A program made the translations under genes and the position numbers. This document shows, piece after piece, positions 1 to 8,064 of a DNA stretch of 64,000 nucleotides (positions are counted from its first letter, which is position 1; the number at the start of each line of letters is the position of its first letter). Origin of the DNA: Frigoribacterium sp. PvP032 (lineage in GTDB: Bacteria; Actinomycetota; Actinomycetes; Actinomycetales; Microbacteriaceae); contig NZ_JAFIBM010000001.1 in assembly GCF_017833035.1 (NCBI RefSeq), positions 1,116,001-1,180,000 of the forward strand. Reading direction: 5' to 3'. The notes below the pieces were generated by a model. The model made no database searches and was not told where the DNA came from. It saw only the letters and a list, made by a program, of their open reading frames with translations.

Positions 1-1052
1 TGCTTGTCGAAGATCCGGCCGACGAACGGAGAGAGCACGCCCTGCAGCAGGCCGCCGGGCAGCAGGAGCAGGCCGGTGGCGAGCGGGTCGAGGCCGTGGA
101 CGTTCTGCAGGTAGATCGGCAGCACGATCAGGGTGCCGAAGAGGGCGATCATGCCCACGCCGAGCACGAGCACCGAGGTGGTGAAGGTGCGCGAGAGGAA
201 GGTGCGGAGATCGAGCAGCGCCTTGTCGTCACGCTGCAGGGCGCGCTGACGCAGCACGAAGGCGAGCAGGGCGACGACGCCGACACCGATGGGCAGCCAG
301 GCCGGCACGGCCGCCTCGGCGCCCTCGCCGATCGAGCTGAGCCCGAACACGATGCCGCCGAACGCGAACGCGGACAGGATCACCGAGAACACGTCGAGCG
401 GCACCTTGCGGGGGGTGGTCACGTTCTTGACGCGCGCGGCGCCGAGGGCCAGGGCGCCCAGTGCGATCGGCAGCACGAGGATGAACATGAAGCGCCACTC
501 GAAGACGCTGAGGATGATGCCCGAGATGGTGGGCCCGATGGCGGGAGCGACCGAGATGACGATCGAGATGTTGCCCATCGTGCGTCCGCGGGTCGCCGCG
601 GGCACGAGCGTGAGCACGGTGGTCATCAGCAGCGGCATCATGATCGCCGTGCCGGACGCCTGCACCACGCGGCCGAGCAGCAGCACGCCGAAGCCGGGCG
701 CGATCGCCGAGATGGCGGTGCCGAGGCTGAACAGGCTCATCGCCGTGATGAAGACGGGGCGCGTGTTGAAGCGCTGCAGCAGGAACCCGGTGATCGGGAT
801 GACGACCGCCATGGTCAGCATGAAGCCGGTCGTCAGCCACTGGCCGGCGGTCACGGTGATGTCGAGGTCGCGGGTCAGGCTCGGCAGGGCCACGCCCATG
901 ATCGTCTCGTTGAGGATGACGACGAAGGCGCTGACGAGCAGCAGGCCGATGACGAGCTTGTTGCGGGCCGCGAGGGCGGTGTCGTCGTCGCCGTCGGCGG
1001 CGCGGACGGAGCCGGTGTCGGCGGCGGTGGACGCGGCGGTGTCGCTCGTCAT
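1..1052 (-). CDS. MFS multidrug exporter, DHA2 type (3' end outside window)
   Basis: Partial gene; the reading frame stays open to the left edge, so the C-terminus is missing. The translated product begins MTSDTAAST, has a short acidic cytoplasmic N-terminus (about 35 residues) and then continuous hydrophobic segments. An antiporter motif C-like stretch (APAIGPTISGI, about residue 170) and a GRVVQASG segment after TM4 match EmrB/QacA-type proton-driven drug exporters of the 14-TM family. The window covers about 350 residues of a usual 480-550. It lies downstream of an ABC pump on the same strand but is separated from it by a strong hairpin, so it is probably transcribed separately. The substrate cannot be inferred. 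Confidence 0.85.
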   Translation of the reverse strand, partial: MTSDTAASTAADTGSVRAADGDDDTALAARNKLVIGLLLVSAFVVILNETIMGVALPSLTRDLDITVTAGQWLTTGFMLTMAVVIPITGFLLQRFNTRPVFITAMSLFSLGTAISAIAPGFGVLLLGRVVQASGTAIMMPLLMTTVLTLVPAATRGRTMGNISIVISVAPAIGPTISGIILSVFEWRFMFILVLPIALGALALGAARVKNVTTPRKVPLDVFSVILSAFAFGGIVFGLSSIGEGAEAAVPAWLPIGVGVVALLAFVLRQRALQRDDKALLDLRTFLSRTFTTSVLVLGVGMIALFGTLIVLPIYLQNVHGLDPLATGLLLLPGGLLQGVLSPFVGRIFDK

Positions 1053-1161
1053 GTGATCTCCCTGGAGGGGCTGGCGGGTGGCGGTGGCGGTGTCTCGCCG
1101 TCGAGACACCGGTGCAGCGCCCGGGAGGCGTCGTTCATTCCCGATCCGAGGTGAACGGCAA

Positions 1162-1193
1162 GGGCCGACGCGACCAGGTGGTCGCGTCGGCCC
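1162..1193 (-). terminator. Hairpin terminator after ABC permease
   Basis: A perfect 15-bp inverted repeat (GGGCCGACGCGACCA with its complement, 2-nt apex) lies about 30 nt past the permease stop codon. There is only a weak T-run (TTGCC), like the U-poor terminators common in high-GC actinobacteria. Confidence 0.6.
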
Positions 1194-1221
1194 CTGCCGT
1201 CGAGGAGGCGCGGCTGCGGAC

Positions 1222-2100
1222 TCAGACGTCGCGTCGCTTCACAAGGGCGAGCGCGATCGCGAACAGCACCACGACCCAGCCGACCAGCACGAGCAGCGCC
1301 TGCCACGGCTCGAGCACGAGCGAGCCGTCGAAGCTCGGCATCGCGGTGAGCGACTGGCCGCCGACGGGGTAGTCGTAGACGCGGCTGGCGGCCTGCGGCG
1401 GGATGAACTCGTAGAGCGAGTAGATCCACGACTTCGCGATCAGCGCCTGGCCGATCGAGAAGATGATCGGCAGCACGAAGACGATGCCGATCGCGGAGGC
1501 GATGGCGCCCGCCCCGTTGCGGATGATCGCGCCGAGGCCGAACGCGATCATGGCGATGAACCCGATGGTCGCGGCGCCGCCGAGCATCGACAGCCAGATG
1601 CGGCCGTCGGCGAGGTCGGTGTCGACGCCCGAGCTCGAGAGCAGCGGCGTGGACACGAGCAGCGCGACGGCCAGCGCGAGGGCCGACACGACGAAGGTCG
1701 AGACGCCGATGAGGAGCACCTTGGCGACGAGCGCCGGCGTGCGGCGCGGCACGGCCGCGAAGGTCGAGCGGACCATGCCGGTGCCGTACTCGCCCGTGAT
1801 GACCAGGGCGCCGAGCACGGCGGCGACGAGCTGCGCGAACGGCACGCCGATCGTGGCGACGCTGACGGCGAGCGACTGCTGCTGCTCGTCGGTCGCCGGC
1901 GCACCCTCGAAGCCGGACGCGAAGGCGCCGAACAGCAGGGCGAAGCCGATCAGCAGCACGACGATGACGGCGAAGCACCAGGCGGTCGAGCGGAGGCTGC
2001 GGAGCTTGATCCACTCCGAGCGGAGCACGTGGGCGAACGAGACCCCCGAGCCCGCCGTGTGGGCGTGGGTCGTCGGGCGGGGCGTGGTGGTCGTGGTCAT
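1222..2100 (-). CDS. ABC-2 type transporter permease
   Basis: 292 aa. A Thr-rich start is followed by SEWIKLRSLRST, the amphipathic entry helix typical of ABC-2 permeases that work with BcrA/NatA-type ATPases, then six hydrophobic segments (about residues 40-62, 85-105, 125-150, 165-185, 195-215, 262-285). TGEYGTGMVRSTFAAVPRR between TM2 and TM3 is the usual family motif. Its ATG overlaps the TGA of the upstream ATPase gene by 4 nt (ATGA), so the two are translationally coupled and form one exporter. The substrate is unknown; drug, peptide or lantibiotic export are typical for the family. Confidence 0.85.
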   Translation of the reverse strand: MTTTTTPRPTTHAHTAGSGVSFAHVLRSEWIKLRSLRSTAWCFAVIVVLLIGFALLFGAFASGFEGAPATDEQQQSLAVSVATIGVPFAQLVAAVLGALVITGEYGTGMVRSTFAAVPRRTPALVAKVLLIGVSTFVVSALALAVALLVSTPLLSSSGVDTDLADGRIWLSMLGGAATIGFIAMIAFGLGAIIRNGAGAIASAIGIVFVLPIIFSIGQALIAKSWIYSLYEFIPPQAASRVYDYPVGGQSLTAMPSFDGSLVLEPWQALLVLVGWVVVLFAIALALVKRRDV

Positions 2101-3056
2101 CGCGTCGCTCCCGACGTCGTGGCGGCTGCGGAGTCGGCGGCTGCAGGGGCGCCTCCTGCGTGATATTCGACCGAGTCCTGGGTCAGGGTCATGTAGGCCT
2201 CCTCCAGCGAGCGGACCAACGGGGTGAGCTCGTGCAGGACGATGCCCTGCGCCGCGGCGGCCTCGCCGACCTGGGCGGCGGTGACGCCCCGGAGGTCGAG
2301 CGCGCCGTCCTCCGTCGTCGTGACGACGACCTCGGTGCGGCTGCGGAGCAGGTCGGACAGCTGGGCGAGGTGCGGGCTGCGGACGCGGACGCCGTCGCCG
2401 GAGGCCTGGGCGATCACGCTGCTGACGGGCGCGTCGGCCAGGACGCGGCCCCGGCCGAGGACGATGAGGTGGTCGGCCGTCTGGGCCATCTCGCTCATCA
2501 GGTGCGACGAGAGGAAGACCGTGCGGCCCTCGCTCGCGAGGTGACGTGCCAGGGTGCGGACCCAGACGACGCCCTCGGGGTCGAGGCCGTTGACGGGCTC
2601 GTCGAAGATCAGGGTCGCCGGGTCGCCGAGCAGGGCGGCCGCGATGCCGAGGCGCTGGCCCATGCCGAGCGAGAAGCCGCCGACGCGCTTCTTGGCCACG
2701 GACTCGAGCCCGGTCAGGGCGATGACCTCGCGAACGCGGGCCTTGCCGATGCCGTGGGTGGCGGCCATGGCGAGGAGGTGGTCGTGGGCGCTGCGGCCGC
2801 TGTGCACGGCCTTCGCGTCGAGCAGCACGCCGACCTCGCGGAGCGGCGCGCGGTGGTCGGCGTAGGGACGGCCGTTGACCGTCACGGAGCCCGAGGTGGG
2901 GCGGTCGAGCCCGACCACCATGCGCATCGTGGTCGACTTGCCGGCACCGTTCGGGCCGAGGAACCCCGTGACGACGCCGGGCCGCACGGTGAAGCTGACG
3001 TCGTCGAGCGCCACCTTCGAGCCGTATCTCTTCGTGAGTGATCGAGCTTCGATCAT
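2097..3056 (-). CDS. ABC transporter ATP-binding protein
   Basis: 319 aa, starting MIEARSLTKRYG. Walker A GPNGAGKST (about residue 38), signature FSLGMGQRLG (LGMGQ in place of LSGGQ, as in many BcrA/CcmA-like ATPases), Walker B LIFDEPVNGLD and a switch His in LSSHLMSEM. A C-terminal extension of about 100 residues after the nucleotide-binding domain is normal for the drug-export subfamily. The ATG at 3056 was preferred to a more upstream start because similarity begins there and a GAGAGGC Shine-Dalgarno precedes it. The stop overlaps the permease start. It energises the permease encoded next to it. Confidence 0.88.
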   Translation of the reverse strand: MIEARSLTKRYGSKVALDDVSFTVRPGVVTGFLGPNGAGKSTTMRMVVGLDRPTSGSVTVNGRPYADHRAPLREVGVLLDAKAVHSGRSAHDHLLAMAATHGIGKARVREVIALTGLESVAKKRVGGFSLGMGQRLGIAAALLGDPATLIFDEPVNGLDPEGVVWVRTLARHLASEGRTVFLSSHLMSEMAQTADHLIVLGRGRVLADAPVSSVIAQASGDGVRVRSPHLAQLSDLLRSRTEVVVTTTEDGALDLRGVTAAQVGEAAAAQGIVLHELTPLVRSLEEAYMTLTQDSVEYHAGGAPAAADSAAATTSGATR

Positions 3057-3241
3057 GGGTGGTGCCTCTCGTCGTCGTGCGGGTGTCGTCGCCCCGGGCA
3101 CGCACCGTCGCGTGCGGGGGCTGCCGACCTGCGTCGAGACTAGGAGAGAGGCGTCCCCGCCGACATCCGCCGACCGGACGACACCCGCGGGCGGCGGCCT
3201 GCGACCACCGGGGGAGGAGGCACCTCCGACGAGGCTGTCGT

Positions 3242-3253
3242 TACACTCGCCCG
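3242..3253 (+). promoter_or_regulatory. Leaderless -10 box of DedA gene
   Basis: TACACT at 3242-3247 ends 6 nt before the GTG start, leaving no room for a leader or Shine-Dalgarno. Confidence 0.6.
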
Positions 3254-3925
3254 GTGACGACAGCCACCCTCCTCGCCTCCCTGCCCCTCGCCTCCGGCGG
3301 CTTCCTGCTCTTCGATCCCGAGGCGCTGCTGCCGGCGCTCGGGCCCTGGGCGCTCGCGGGCATCTCGCTGATGGTGTTCATCGAGTCGGGCGTGCTGTTC
3401 CCCTTCCTCCCCGGCGACTCGCTGCTCTTCACCGCCGGGCTGCTGCACGAGGCGCTCGAGCTGCCGGTGTGGCTGATCGCGCTCTGCGCCTTCGCCGCCG
3501 CTTTCCTCGGCGACCAGGTGGGGTACTTCCTCGGCAACCGCTTCGGCCGGCGCTGGTTCAAGCCCGACGCCCGCGTGCTGAAGACGGCCCACCTCGCCAA
3601 GGCCGAGGCCTTCTTCGCGAAGTACGGCGGCCTCTCGCTTATCCTCGGCCGCTTCGTGCCCATCGTCCGCACCTACGTGCCGCTCGCCGCGGGCACGGCC
3701 GGCTACCGCTACCCGGCCTTCCTCGCGTTCAACGTCATCGGCGCGTTCCTGTGGGCAGTGGGCCTCACGGTGCTCGGCTCGCTGCTCGGCGGCGTGCCGA
3801 TCATCGCCGACCACATCGACGTCTGGGCGATCGTGATCGTGTTGATCTCGGTGCTGCCGATCCTCATCACGGTGCTGCGCAAGGCGATCTCGTCGCGGCG
3901 CGCGACGCCCACGCCCGGCGCCTGA
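3254..3925 (+). CDS. DedA family membrane protein
   Basis: 223 aa. It carries the DedA/SNARE-associated signature: ESGVLFPFLPGDSLLF (E and PGD re-entrant motif, about residue 50), GDQVGYFLGNRFG and GRFVPIVRTYVPLAAG (Arg and Pro residues conserved in the second half). DedA proteins are inner-membrane proteins linked to lipid-carrier (undecaprenyl phosphate or phosphatidylethanolamine) flipping and envelope stress. The GTG start is chosen because a TACACT -10 box sits 6 nt upstream, implying a leaderless transcript. The stop is 10 nt before the next gene, so both are probably co-transcribed. Confidence 0.85.
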   Translation: MTTATLLASLPLASGGFLLFDPEALLPALGPWALAGISLMVFIESGVLFPFLPGDSLLFTAGLLHEALELPVWLIALCAFAAAFLGDQVGYFLGNRFGRRWFKPDARVLKTAHLAKAEAFFAKYGGLSLILGRFVPIVRTYVPLAAGTAGYRYPAFLAFNVIGAFLWAVGLTVLGSLLGGVPIIADHIDVWAIVIVLISVLPILITVLRKAISSRRATPTPGA

Positions 3926-3935
3926 GGCCCCGGCC

Positions 3936-4565
3936 GTGCCGCTGAGCCTCGACGACGCGGTCGCGCAGGTCGCCGTCCTCCGTCTCGCGGGCCGACGCGT
4001 CGTGGTCGGCCTGGCGGGCGAGCCGGGCAGCGGCAAGAGCACGACGGCCACAGCGCTGAGGGAGGCGCTCGTCGCGGCCGGCACGTCCGCCGTCGTCGTG
4101 CCGATGGACGGCTTCCACCTCGCCGGCTCGACCCTGGCCCGCCTGGGCAGGCTCGACCGCAAGGGCGCCGTCGACACGTTCGACGCCGCGGGCTGGCTCG
4201 CCCTCCTCCGCCGCGTCCGCCGGGCCGAGCCGGACGAGACGGTGTGGGCGCCCGACTACGTCCGGGGCCTCGAGGAGGCGGTCGCCGGCTCGATCGAGGT
4301 CGCCCCCGACGTCGAGGTGGTCGTCGTGGAGGGCAACTACCTGCTCGTCGACGACGAGCCGTGGCGGAGCGCCCGCGCCGAGCTCGACCTCGCCTGGTGG
4401 GTGGAGGTGCCCCAGGCCGAGCGGCTGCGACGCCTCGTCGCGAGGCACGTGCGGCACGGCATGGCCGAGGAGGCGGCGCTCGCCTGGGCGACCGGACCCG
4501 ACGAGCGCTCGGCCGCGCTGGTGCGTGCCACCCGCCCCCGTGCCGACGGCGTGCTCGCCGGCTGA
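3936..4565 (+). CDS. Nucleoside/nucleotide kinase family P-loop protein (YggC/CoaA-like)
   Basis: 209 aa with Walker A GEPGSGKS (residues 28-35) and the MDGFHLA motif, which in the uridine-kinase/pantothenate-kinase-like family supplies the catalytic Asp and substrate contacts. WAPDYVRGLEEAV and VVVEGNYLLV follow the order seen in E. coli YggC-type proteins. It probably phosphorylates a small sugar or nucleoside; the substrate cannot be told from sequence. GTG start, 10 nt after the dedA stop. Its length is normal for the family. Confidence 0.75.
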   Translation: MPLSLDDAVAQVAVLRLAGRRVVVGLAGEPGSGKSTTATALREALVAAGTSAVVVPMDGFHLAGSTLARLGRLDRKGAVDTFDAAGWLALLRRVRRAEPDETVWAPDYVRGLEEAVAGSIEVAPDVEVVVVEGNYLLVDDEPWRSARAELDLAWWVEVPQAERLRRLVARHVRHGMAEEAALAWATGPDERSAALVRATRPRADGVLAG

Positions 4566-4689
4566 CCCGGCACGCGTCCGCCGAGACCCGCGGAACCCGC
4601 GCGGACCCCGCTGCGCGCGGAAGGGTGCGCGCGGGTTCGAGGGGTGCGGCGGCGGAGGCCGGGCCCGGGGCGCTGTCGGCGGCCGACCG

Positions 4690-4703
4690 TAGGGTGGTGA
4701 GCC
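4690..4703 (+). promoter_or_regulatory. Leaderless -10 box of phosphatase gene
   Basis: TAGGGT (4690-4695) lies 8 nt before the ATG at 4704. Confidence 0.5.
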
Positions 4704-5372
4704 ATGCGCCTCTACCTCATCCGACACGGTCAGACCCCCGACAACGTCAGGGGCGAGCTCGGCACGACGGTGCCCGGCCCTGGCCTCACCGACCTCGGCC
4801 TCGAGCAGGCCGCCGCCCTGCCTGAGGCGCTCGCCGCGGCCGGCATCGGCACGCTCTCGACCAGCACCATGATCAGGACGCAGCTGACCGCCGCCCCGCT
4901 CGCCGCCTCCCTCGGCCTCGTGCCGACCGTCCGTGACGGCCTGCGCGAGGTCGAGGCGGGCGAGCTCGAGCTGCGTTCCGACCGGGAGGCCGTCGCGACC
5001 TACCTCGGCACCGTGCTGCGCTGGGTCGACGGCGACCTCGACGCGCGGGTCCCCGGCGCAGAGGACGGCCACGCGTTCTTCGCCCGCTTCGACGGTGCCG
5101 TCGGCGCCGCCGTCGACGAGGCCTCGGCGAGCGGCCACGACGTCCTCGCCCTCGTCAGCCACGGTGCCGCCATCCGCGGCTGGGCCGGGCGACGGGCCTC
5201 GAACGTCGACGCCGCGTTCGTGCGCGACCACCAGCTCGCGAACACCGGCGTGGTCGTCCTCGAGGGCAGCCCTGACAGGGGCTGGCTGCTCGTCGAGTGG
5301 GCCGACGAGCCCGTCGGCGGCGCCCTCCTCGACGATCCGTCCGCGAGCGACCCGACCGGCGAGCCCGTCTGA
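4704..5372 (+). CDS. Histidine phosphatase family protein
   Basis: 222 aa. The N-terminal LIRHGQT holds the phospho-accepting His, LSTSTMIRTQLTA the second Arg region, and LVSHGAAIRGW the second catalytic His near residue 152. This is the phosphoglycerate-mutase-like branch-1 fold, including phosphatases acting on sugar phosphates, nucleotides or cofactors; the true substrate is open. The ATG follows a TAGGGT box by 8 nt, suggesting leaderless expression separate from the kinase gene 138 nt upstream. Confidence 0.8.
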   Translation: MRLYLIRHGQTPDNVRGELGTTVPGPGLTDLGLEQAAALPEALAAAGIGTLSTSTMIRTQLTAAPLAASLGLVPTVRDGLREVEAGELELRSDREAVATYLGTVLRWVDGDLDARVPGAEDGHAFFARFDGAVGAAVDEASASGHDVLALVSHGAAIRGWAGRRASNVDAAFVRDHQLANTGVVVLEGSPDRGWLLVEWADEPVGGALLDDPSASDPTGEPV

Positions 5373-5419
5373 CGCGCGGCCGTCCCGCAGCTCCCGTCGG
5401 GGGACAAGATCAGGGGCTC

Positions 5420-5472
5420 GTGTGACTCGTGTGACTCCTGTCATGCAGTGTGACCCCAGCTCTGGGGGTCAC
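5420..5472. promoter_or_regulatory. GTGTGAC direct repeats and palindrome upstream of M23 peptidase
   Basis: GTGTGAC occurs at 5420-5426, 5429-5435 and 5448-5454. The last copy opens an 8-bp inverted repeat (GTGACCCC/GGGGTCAC, 5450-5472). The reverse complement GTCACAC resembles GTCACA-type boxes described for the response regulator MtrA in front of actinobacterial cell-wall hydrolase genes. Binding by MtrA here is an inference. Confidence 0.45.
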
Positions 5473-5524
5473 GGGGTGACAGGCGAACCTTCTACCTCGG
5501 GTTTACCCTCGCCCTCTTCCGCCG

Positions 5525-5530
5525 TAGGGT
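5525..5530 (+). promoter_or_regulatory. Probable -10 box of M23 peptidase gene
   Basis: TAGGGT in GCCGTAGGGTGG. It would give a leader of about 75 nt ending in a CAGGA Shine-Dalgarno ahead of the GTG at 5612. Confidence 0.4.
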
Positions 5531-5611
5531 GGTCACGCATCCGACCCCCGTGACGAGTCGCCGACAGGCAGCCGACGCAGGGTCGCCCCCCTCGAGTCAG
5601 GACACGATCAC

Positions 5612-6994
5612 GTGAGTTCGCCTCTGCCTGCACCGCTCCTGCCGGTCCTGCGCTCGCGCAGCGCGTTCGCCGTCGTCTCGACGATGCTCCTCGCGCTCGT
5701 CTTCGTCGTGGCCGGGGTCGTGGTCGGCGGGTCACCGGCTCGAGCCGTCTCCTACCCGTCCTGGGACGACGTCGTGGCCGCCCAGGCGAACGAGTCGTCG
5801 AAGCAGGCGCAGATCTCCGAGCTGCAGGGCCTGCTCGACCAGCTGCAGTCCGACGCCGTGAACGCACAGGCCGAGGCCGAGCGTCTGGGCGCCGCCTTCC
5901 AGGCCGCGCAGGACGCGGCCGACCAGGGCGCCGCGAAGCTCGCCGAGCTGCAGGCCCAGGTCGACGAGAAGAACGCGATCGCCGACGAGAGCGAGAAGCG
6001 CGCCGGCCAGGTGTCGGCACAGCTCGCCCGCACGGGCGGCGGCGACGTCTCGACCCAGCTGGTCGGCGACGGCGAGGCCGCCGGCGACCTGCTCTACCGT
6101 CTCGGCGCCATGAGCAAGCTCACCGAGCAGGCCGACGGCATCCGGCAGCAAGCCGTCTCCGACCGCAACGTCGCACAGTCGCTCGGCGACCAGGCGGCAG
6201 TCGCGAAGGAGGCGCTGGTCGGCCTCCGCGACACGGCCCAGGTCTCGATGGACGAGGCTCAGGCCGCGGCCGACGCCGCGACCGCCGCGGTGACCGCGCA
6301 GCAGGAGAACGAGTCGCGCCTGCAGGCCCAGCTCGCCGTGCTGCAGGACACGACCGCACAGACCCAGCAGCAGTACGAGGCCGGCGTGGAGGCCGAGCGC
6401 CAGCGCGTCGCCGCCGAGCAGGCCGCCCGCGCCGCCGAGGCCGCCCGCCAGGCGGAGGAGCTGCGTCAGCAGCGTGCCGCGGCCGCCGCAGCCGCCGCCG
6501 CGCGTCCGGCACCGAGCGCCGGCGCCCCTGCTCCTGCACCCGCGGCACCTCCTGCCTCGTCCGGCGGGGGCTCCGGCTCGGGCTCCGGCTGGGTCCGTCC
6601 CAGCGGCGGCGGCATCTCGAGCGGCTACGGCTACCGGGTGAACCCGGTGTCGAAGCAGTGGAAGCTGCACGACGGAGTCGACCTGGCACCCGGCTGCTCC
6701 ACGCCGATCTACGCGGCGGCATCGGGCACGGTCAACTACGCCGGTGCCTACGGCGGCTACGGCAACTACGTGCGCATCAACCACGGCGGCGGCCTCAGCA
6801 CGGCCTACGGCCACATCGTCAACGGCGGCATCAAGGTGCGCAACGGCCAGTCGGTCGTCGCCGGGCAGCTCATCGCCCTCGTCGGCTCGACGGGCAACTC
6901 GACCGGCTGCCACCTGCACTTCGAGACGCGCGTCAACGGCGCCTCGACCGACCCGGTGCCCTTCATGTCGGCCCGGGGCGTCAGCCTCCGCTAG
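5612..6994 (+). CDS. Secreted M23 peptidase with coiled-coil (murein hydrolase/activator)
   Basis: 460 aa. A signal peptide (hydrophobic residues about 19-40, cleavage near ARAVS) precedes a long Ala/Gln/Glu coiled coil (about 50-300), a Pro/Ala/Gly/Ser linker and a C-terminal LytM/M23 domain (about 325-455). The zinc ligands HDGVD (about 353-357) and HLHFE (about 434) are present, so it may be an active D,D-endopeptidase; similar EnvC/RipA-context proteins act in daughter-cell separation. GTG start preceded by CAGGA at suitable spacing. A cluster of GTGTGAC repeats upstream suggests cell-envelope control. Confidence 0.85.
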   Translation: MSSPLPAPLLPVLRSRSAFAVVSTMLLALVFVVAGVVVGGSPARAVSYPSWDDVVAAQANESSKQAQISELQGLLDQLQSDAVNAQAEAERLGAAFQAAQDAADQGAAKLAELQAQVDEKNAIADESEKRAGQVSAQLARTGGGDVSTQLVGDGEAAGDLLYRLGAMSKLTEQADGIRQQAVSDRNVAQSLGDQAAVAKEALVGLRDTAQVSMDEAQAAADAATAAVTAQQENESRLQAQLAVLQDTTAQTQQQYEAGVEAERQRVAAEQAARAAEAARQAEELRQQRAAAAAAAAARPAPSAGAPAPAPAAPPASSGGGSGSGSGWVRPSGGGISSGYGYRVNPVSKQWKLHDGVDLAPGCSTPIYAAASGTVNYAGAYGGYGNYVRINHGGGLSTAYGHIVNGGIKVRNGQSVVAGQLIALVGSTGNSTGCHLHFETRVNGASTDPVPFMSARGVSLR

Positions 6995-7009
6995 CTCGGC
7001 GGCCCCTGC

Positions 7010-7057
7010 CAGGGCGCGAGGGCGTCAGGGCGCGAGAGCCTCAGGGCGCGAGAGCGT
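7010..7057. repeat. 16-bp tandem repeat, three copies
   Basis: CAGGGCGCGAGRGCST repeated at 7010-7025, 7026-7041 and 7042-7057, followed by a decayed fourth copy. It occupies the gap between the M23 and GNAT genes. Confidence 0.8.
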
Positions 7058-7104
7058 CAGGCCACGACGTGCACAGCGTGCAGGGAGCGTCCGGGCAGGG
7101 ATGG

Positions 7105-7116
7105 CAGGATGTCTCG
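7105..7116 (+). promoter_or_regulatory. Leaderless -10 box of GNAT gene
   Basis: CAGGAT (7105-7110) ends 6 nt before the GTG at 7117. Confidence 0.4.
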
Positions 7117-7656
7117 GTGACGAACGCCGCCCCTCCTGCCCCCGCCGCTCCTCCTGCCCCCGGGGCGCTGCACGTGCAGCACGTCGCGTGGGACGACCCG
7201 CGGGCGCTCGAGCTGCGGGCGCGGATGGACGCCGAGATGAACGAGCGCTACTCCGATCCCGGGGTCGTCGAGGACCCGGCGGTCACCGCCGCCCGGGATG
7301 CCGCGCTCCGCGTCGACCCGGAGCGGGTCCACGCCACCGTGCTCGTCACGGACGACGCCGGCCGTGCCGTCGCGCACGCGGCGCTGCGCGACCTCGACGG
7401 CGAGTGGGAGGTCAAGCGCGTCATCGTCGACGCGACGGAGCGCGGTCGCGGCCTCGGTCGGCTGCTGATGGCCGAGCTCGAGACCGTCGCCAGGGAAGGC
7501 GGGGCACCGCGGCTGATCCTGCAGACGGGCGACCGTCAGCCGGAGGCGGTCCGCCTGTACGAGCGGGTCGGCTACCGACCGATCCCGACCTACGAGCCGT
7601 ACGTCGAGGCGCTGCCGAACTCGATCTGCTTCGAGAAGGTGCTGATCGGCGTCTAG
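7117..7656 (+). CDS. GNAT family N-acetyltransferase
   Basis: 179 aa. After an Ala/Pro-rich start of about 18 residues comes a GNAT fold. VKRVIVDATERGRGLGRLLM is the acetyl-CoA pyrophosphate-binding motif A (RGRGLGRLL, Q/RxxGxG/A type), followed by LILQTGDRQPEAVRLYERVGYRPI, the usual motif B. The substrate is unknown. The GTG at 7117 is chosen for its fit to a leaderless start. Its TAG stop forms the first half of the -10 box (TAGGCT) of the next gene. Confidence 0.75.
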   Translation: MTNAAPPAPAAPPAPGALHVQHVAWDDPRALELRARMDAEMNERYSDPGVVEDPAVTAARDAALRVDPERVHATVLVTDDAGRAVAHAALRDLDGEWEVKRVIVDATERGRGLGRLLMAELETVAREGGAPRLILQTGDRQPEAVRLYERVGYRPIPTYEPYVEALPNSICFEKVLIGV

Positions 7657-7666
7657 GCTGGGCGCG
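7654..7666 (+). promoter_or_regulatory. Leaderless -10 box overlapping a stop codon
   Basis: TAGGCT at 7654-7659 begins with the TAG stop of the GNAT gene and ends 7 nt before the ATG at 7667. Confidence 0.55.
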
Positions 7667-8026
7667 ATGATCACGCGACGAGACGCTGCCCTGCAGCTCG
7701 ACATCCCGCTCGAGATGGCGGTGCGGCACGGCATCCCCGCGAAGCTCACCCTCGACGAGCTGCTCGAGCTCGAGAAGTCGCCGCCCGCGTGGCTGCTGCA
7801 GTCCCGGGCGAACCGCACGGGCAAGCCGGTCTGGGTCGACCTCGCGTGCGTCGTGTGCGGCTACCACGAGGCCGCCCGGCCCAAGAAGTGGTGGCCGGAC
7901 TGGACGCACCTCAGCTGCGACGACCACGGCGTCGACGAGCTGCCCGAGCCCGAGCAGGGAACGGCGCGCAGCGAGGTCGCCGGTGTCGGCAGCCGCTTCG
8001 TCGCGGTCGTCGACGAACGGCCCTAG
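7667..8026 (+). CDS. Hypothetical protein with CxxC and CxxxH motifs
   Basis: 119 aa, not recognised. The N-terminal half is alpha-helical and amphipathic (LDIPLEMAVRHGIPAKLTLDELLELE). The middle has CVVCGYHEA and, about 25 residues on, LSCDDHG, a pattern that could bind zinc through C-x2-C and C-x3-H. The C-terminus is low complexity. Codon use matches its neighbours. The leaderless-type promoter just before the ATG supports a real gene. Confidence 0.6.
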   Translation: MITRRDAALQLDIPLEMAVRHGIPAKLTLDELLELEKSPPAWLLQSRANRTGKPVWVDLACVVCGYHEAARPKKWWPDWTHLSCDDHGVDELPEPEQGTARSEVAGVGSRFVAVVDERP

Positions 8027-8064
8027 CGGGGCCCCGTTCGGCGTCGGGCAGCGCGCCCGCCGTC

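Noticed and set aside
96-1154. Long plus-strand frame rich in His, Asp, Glu and Arg
   Set aside because: It is the antisense of the MFS exporter gene; such low-complexity frames appear opposite most genes in this GC-rich DNA.
5473-5611. Cyclic di-AMP (ydaO) riboswitch in front of the M23 peptidase
   Set aside because: Such riboswitches are common before actinobacterial cell-wall hydrolases, but I could not match the conserved core here.
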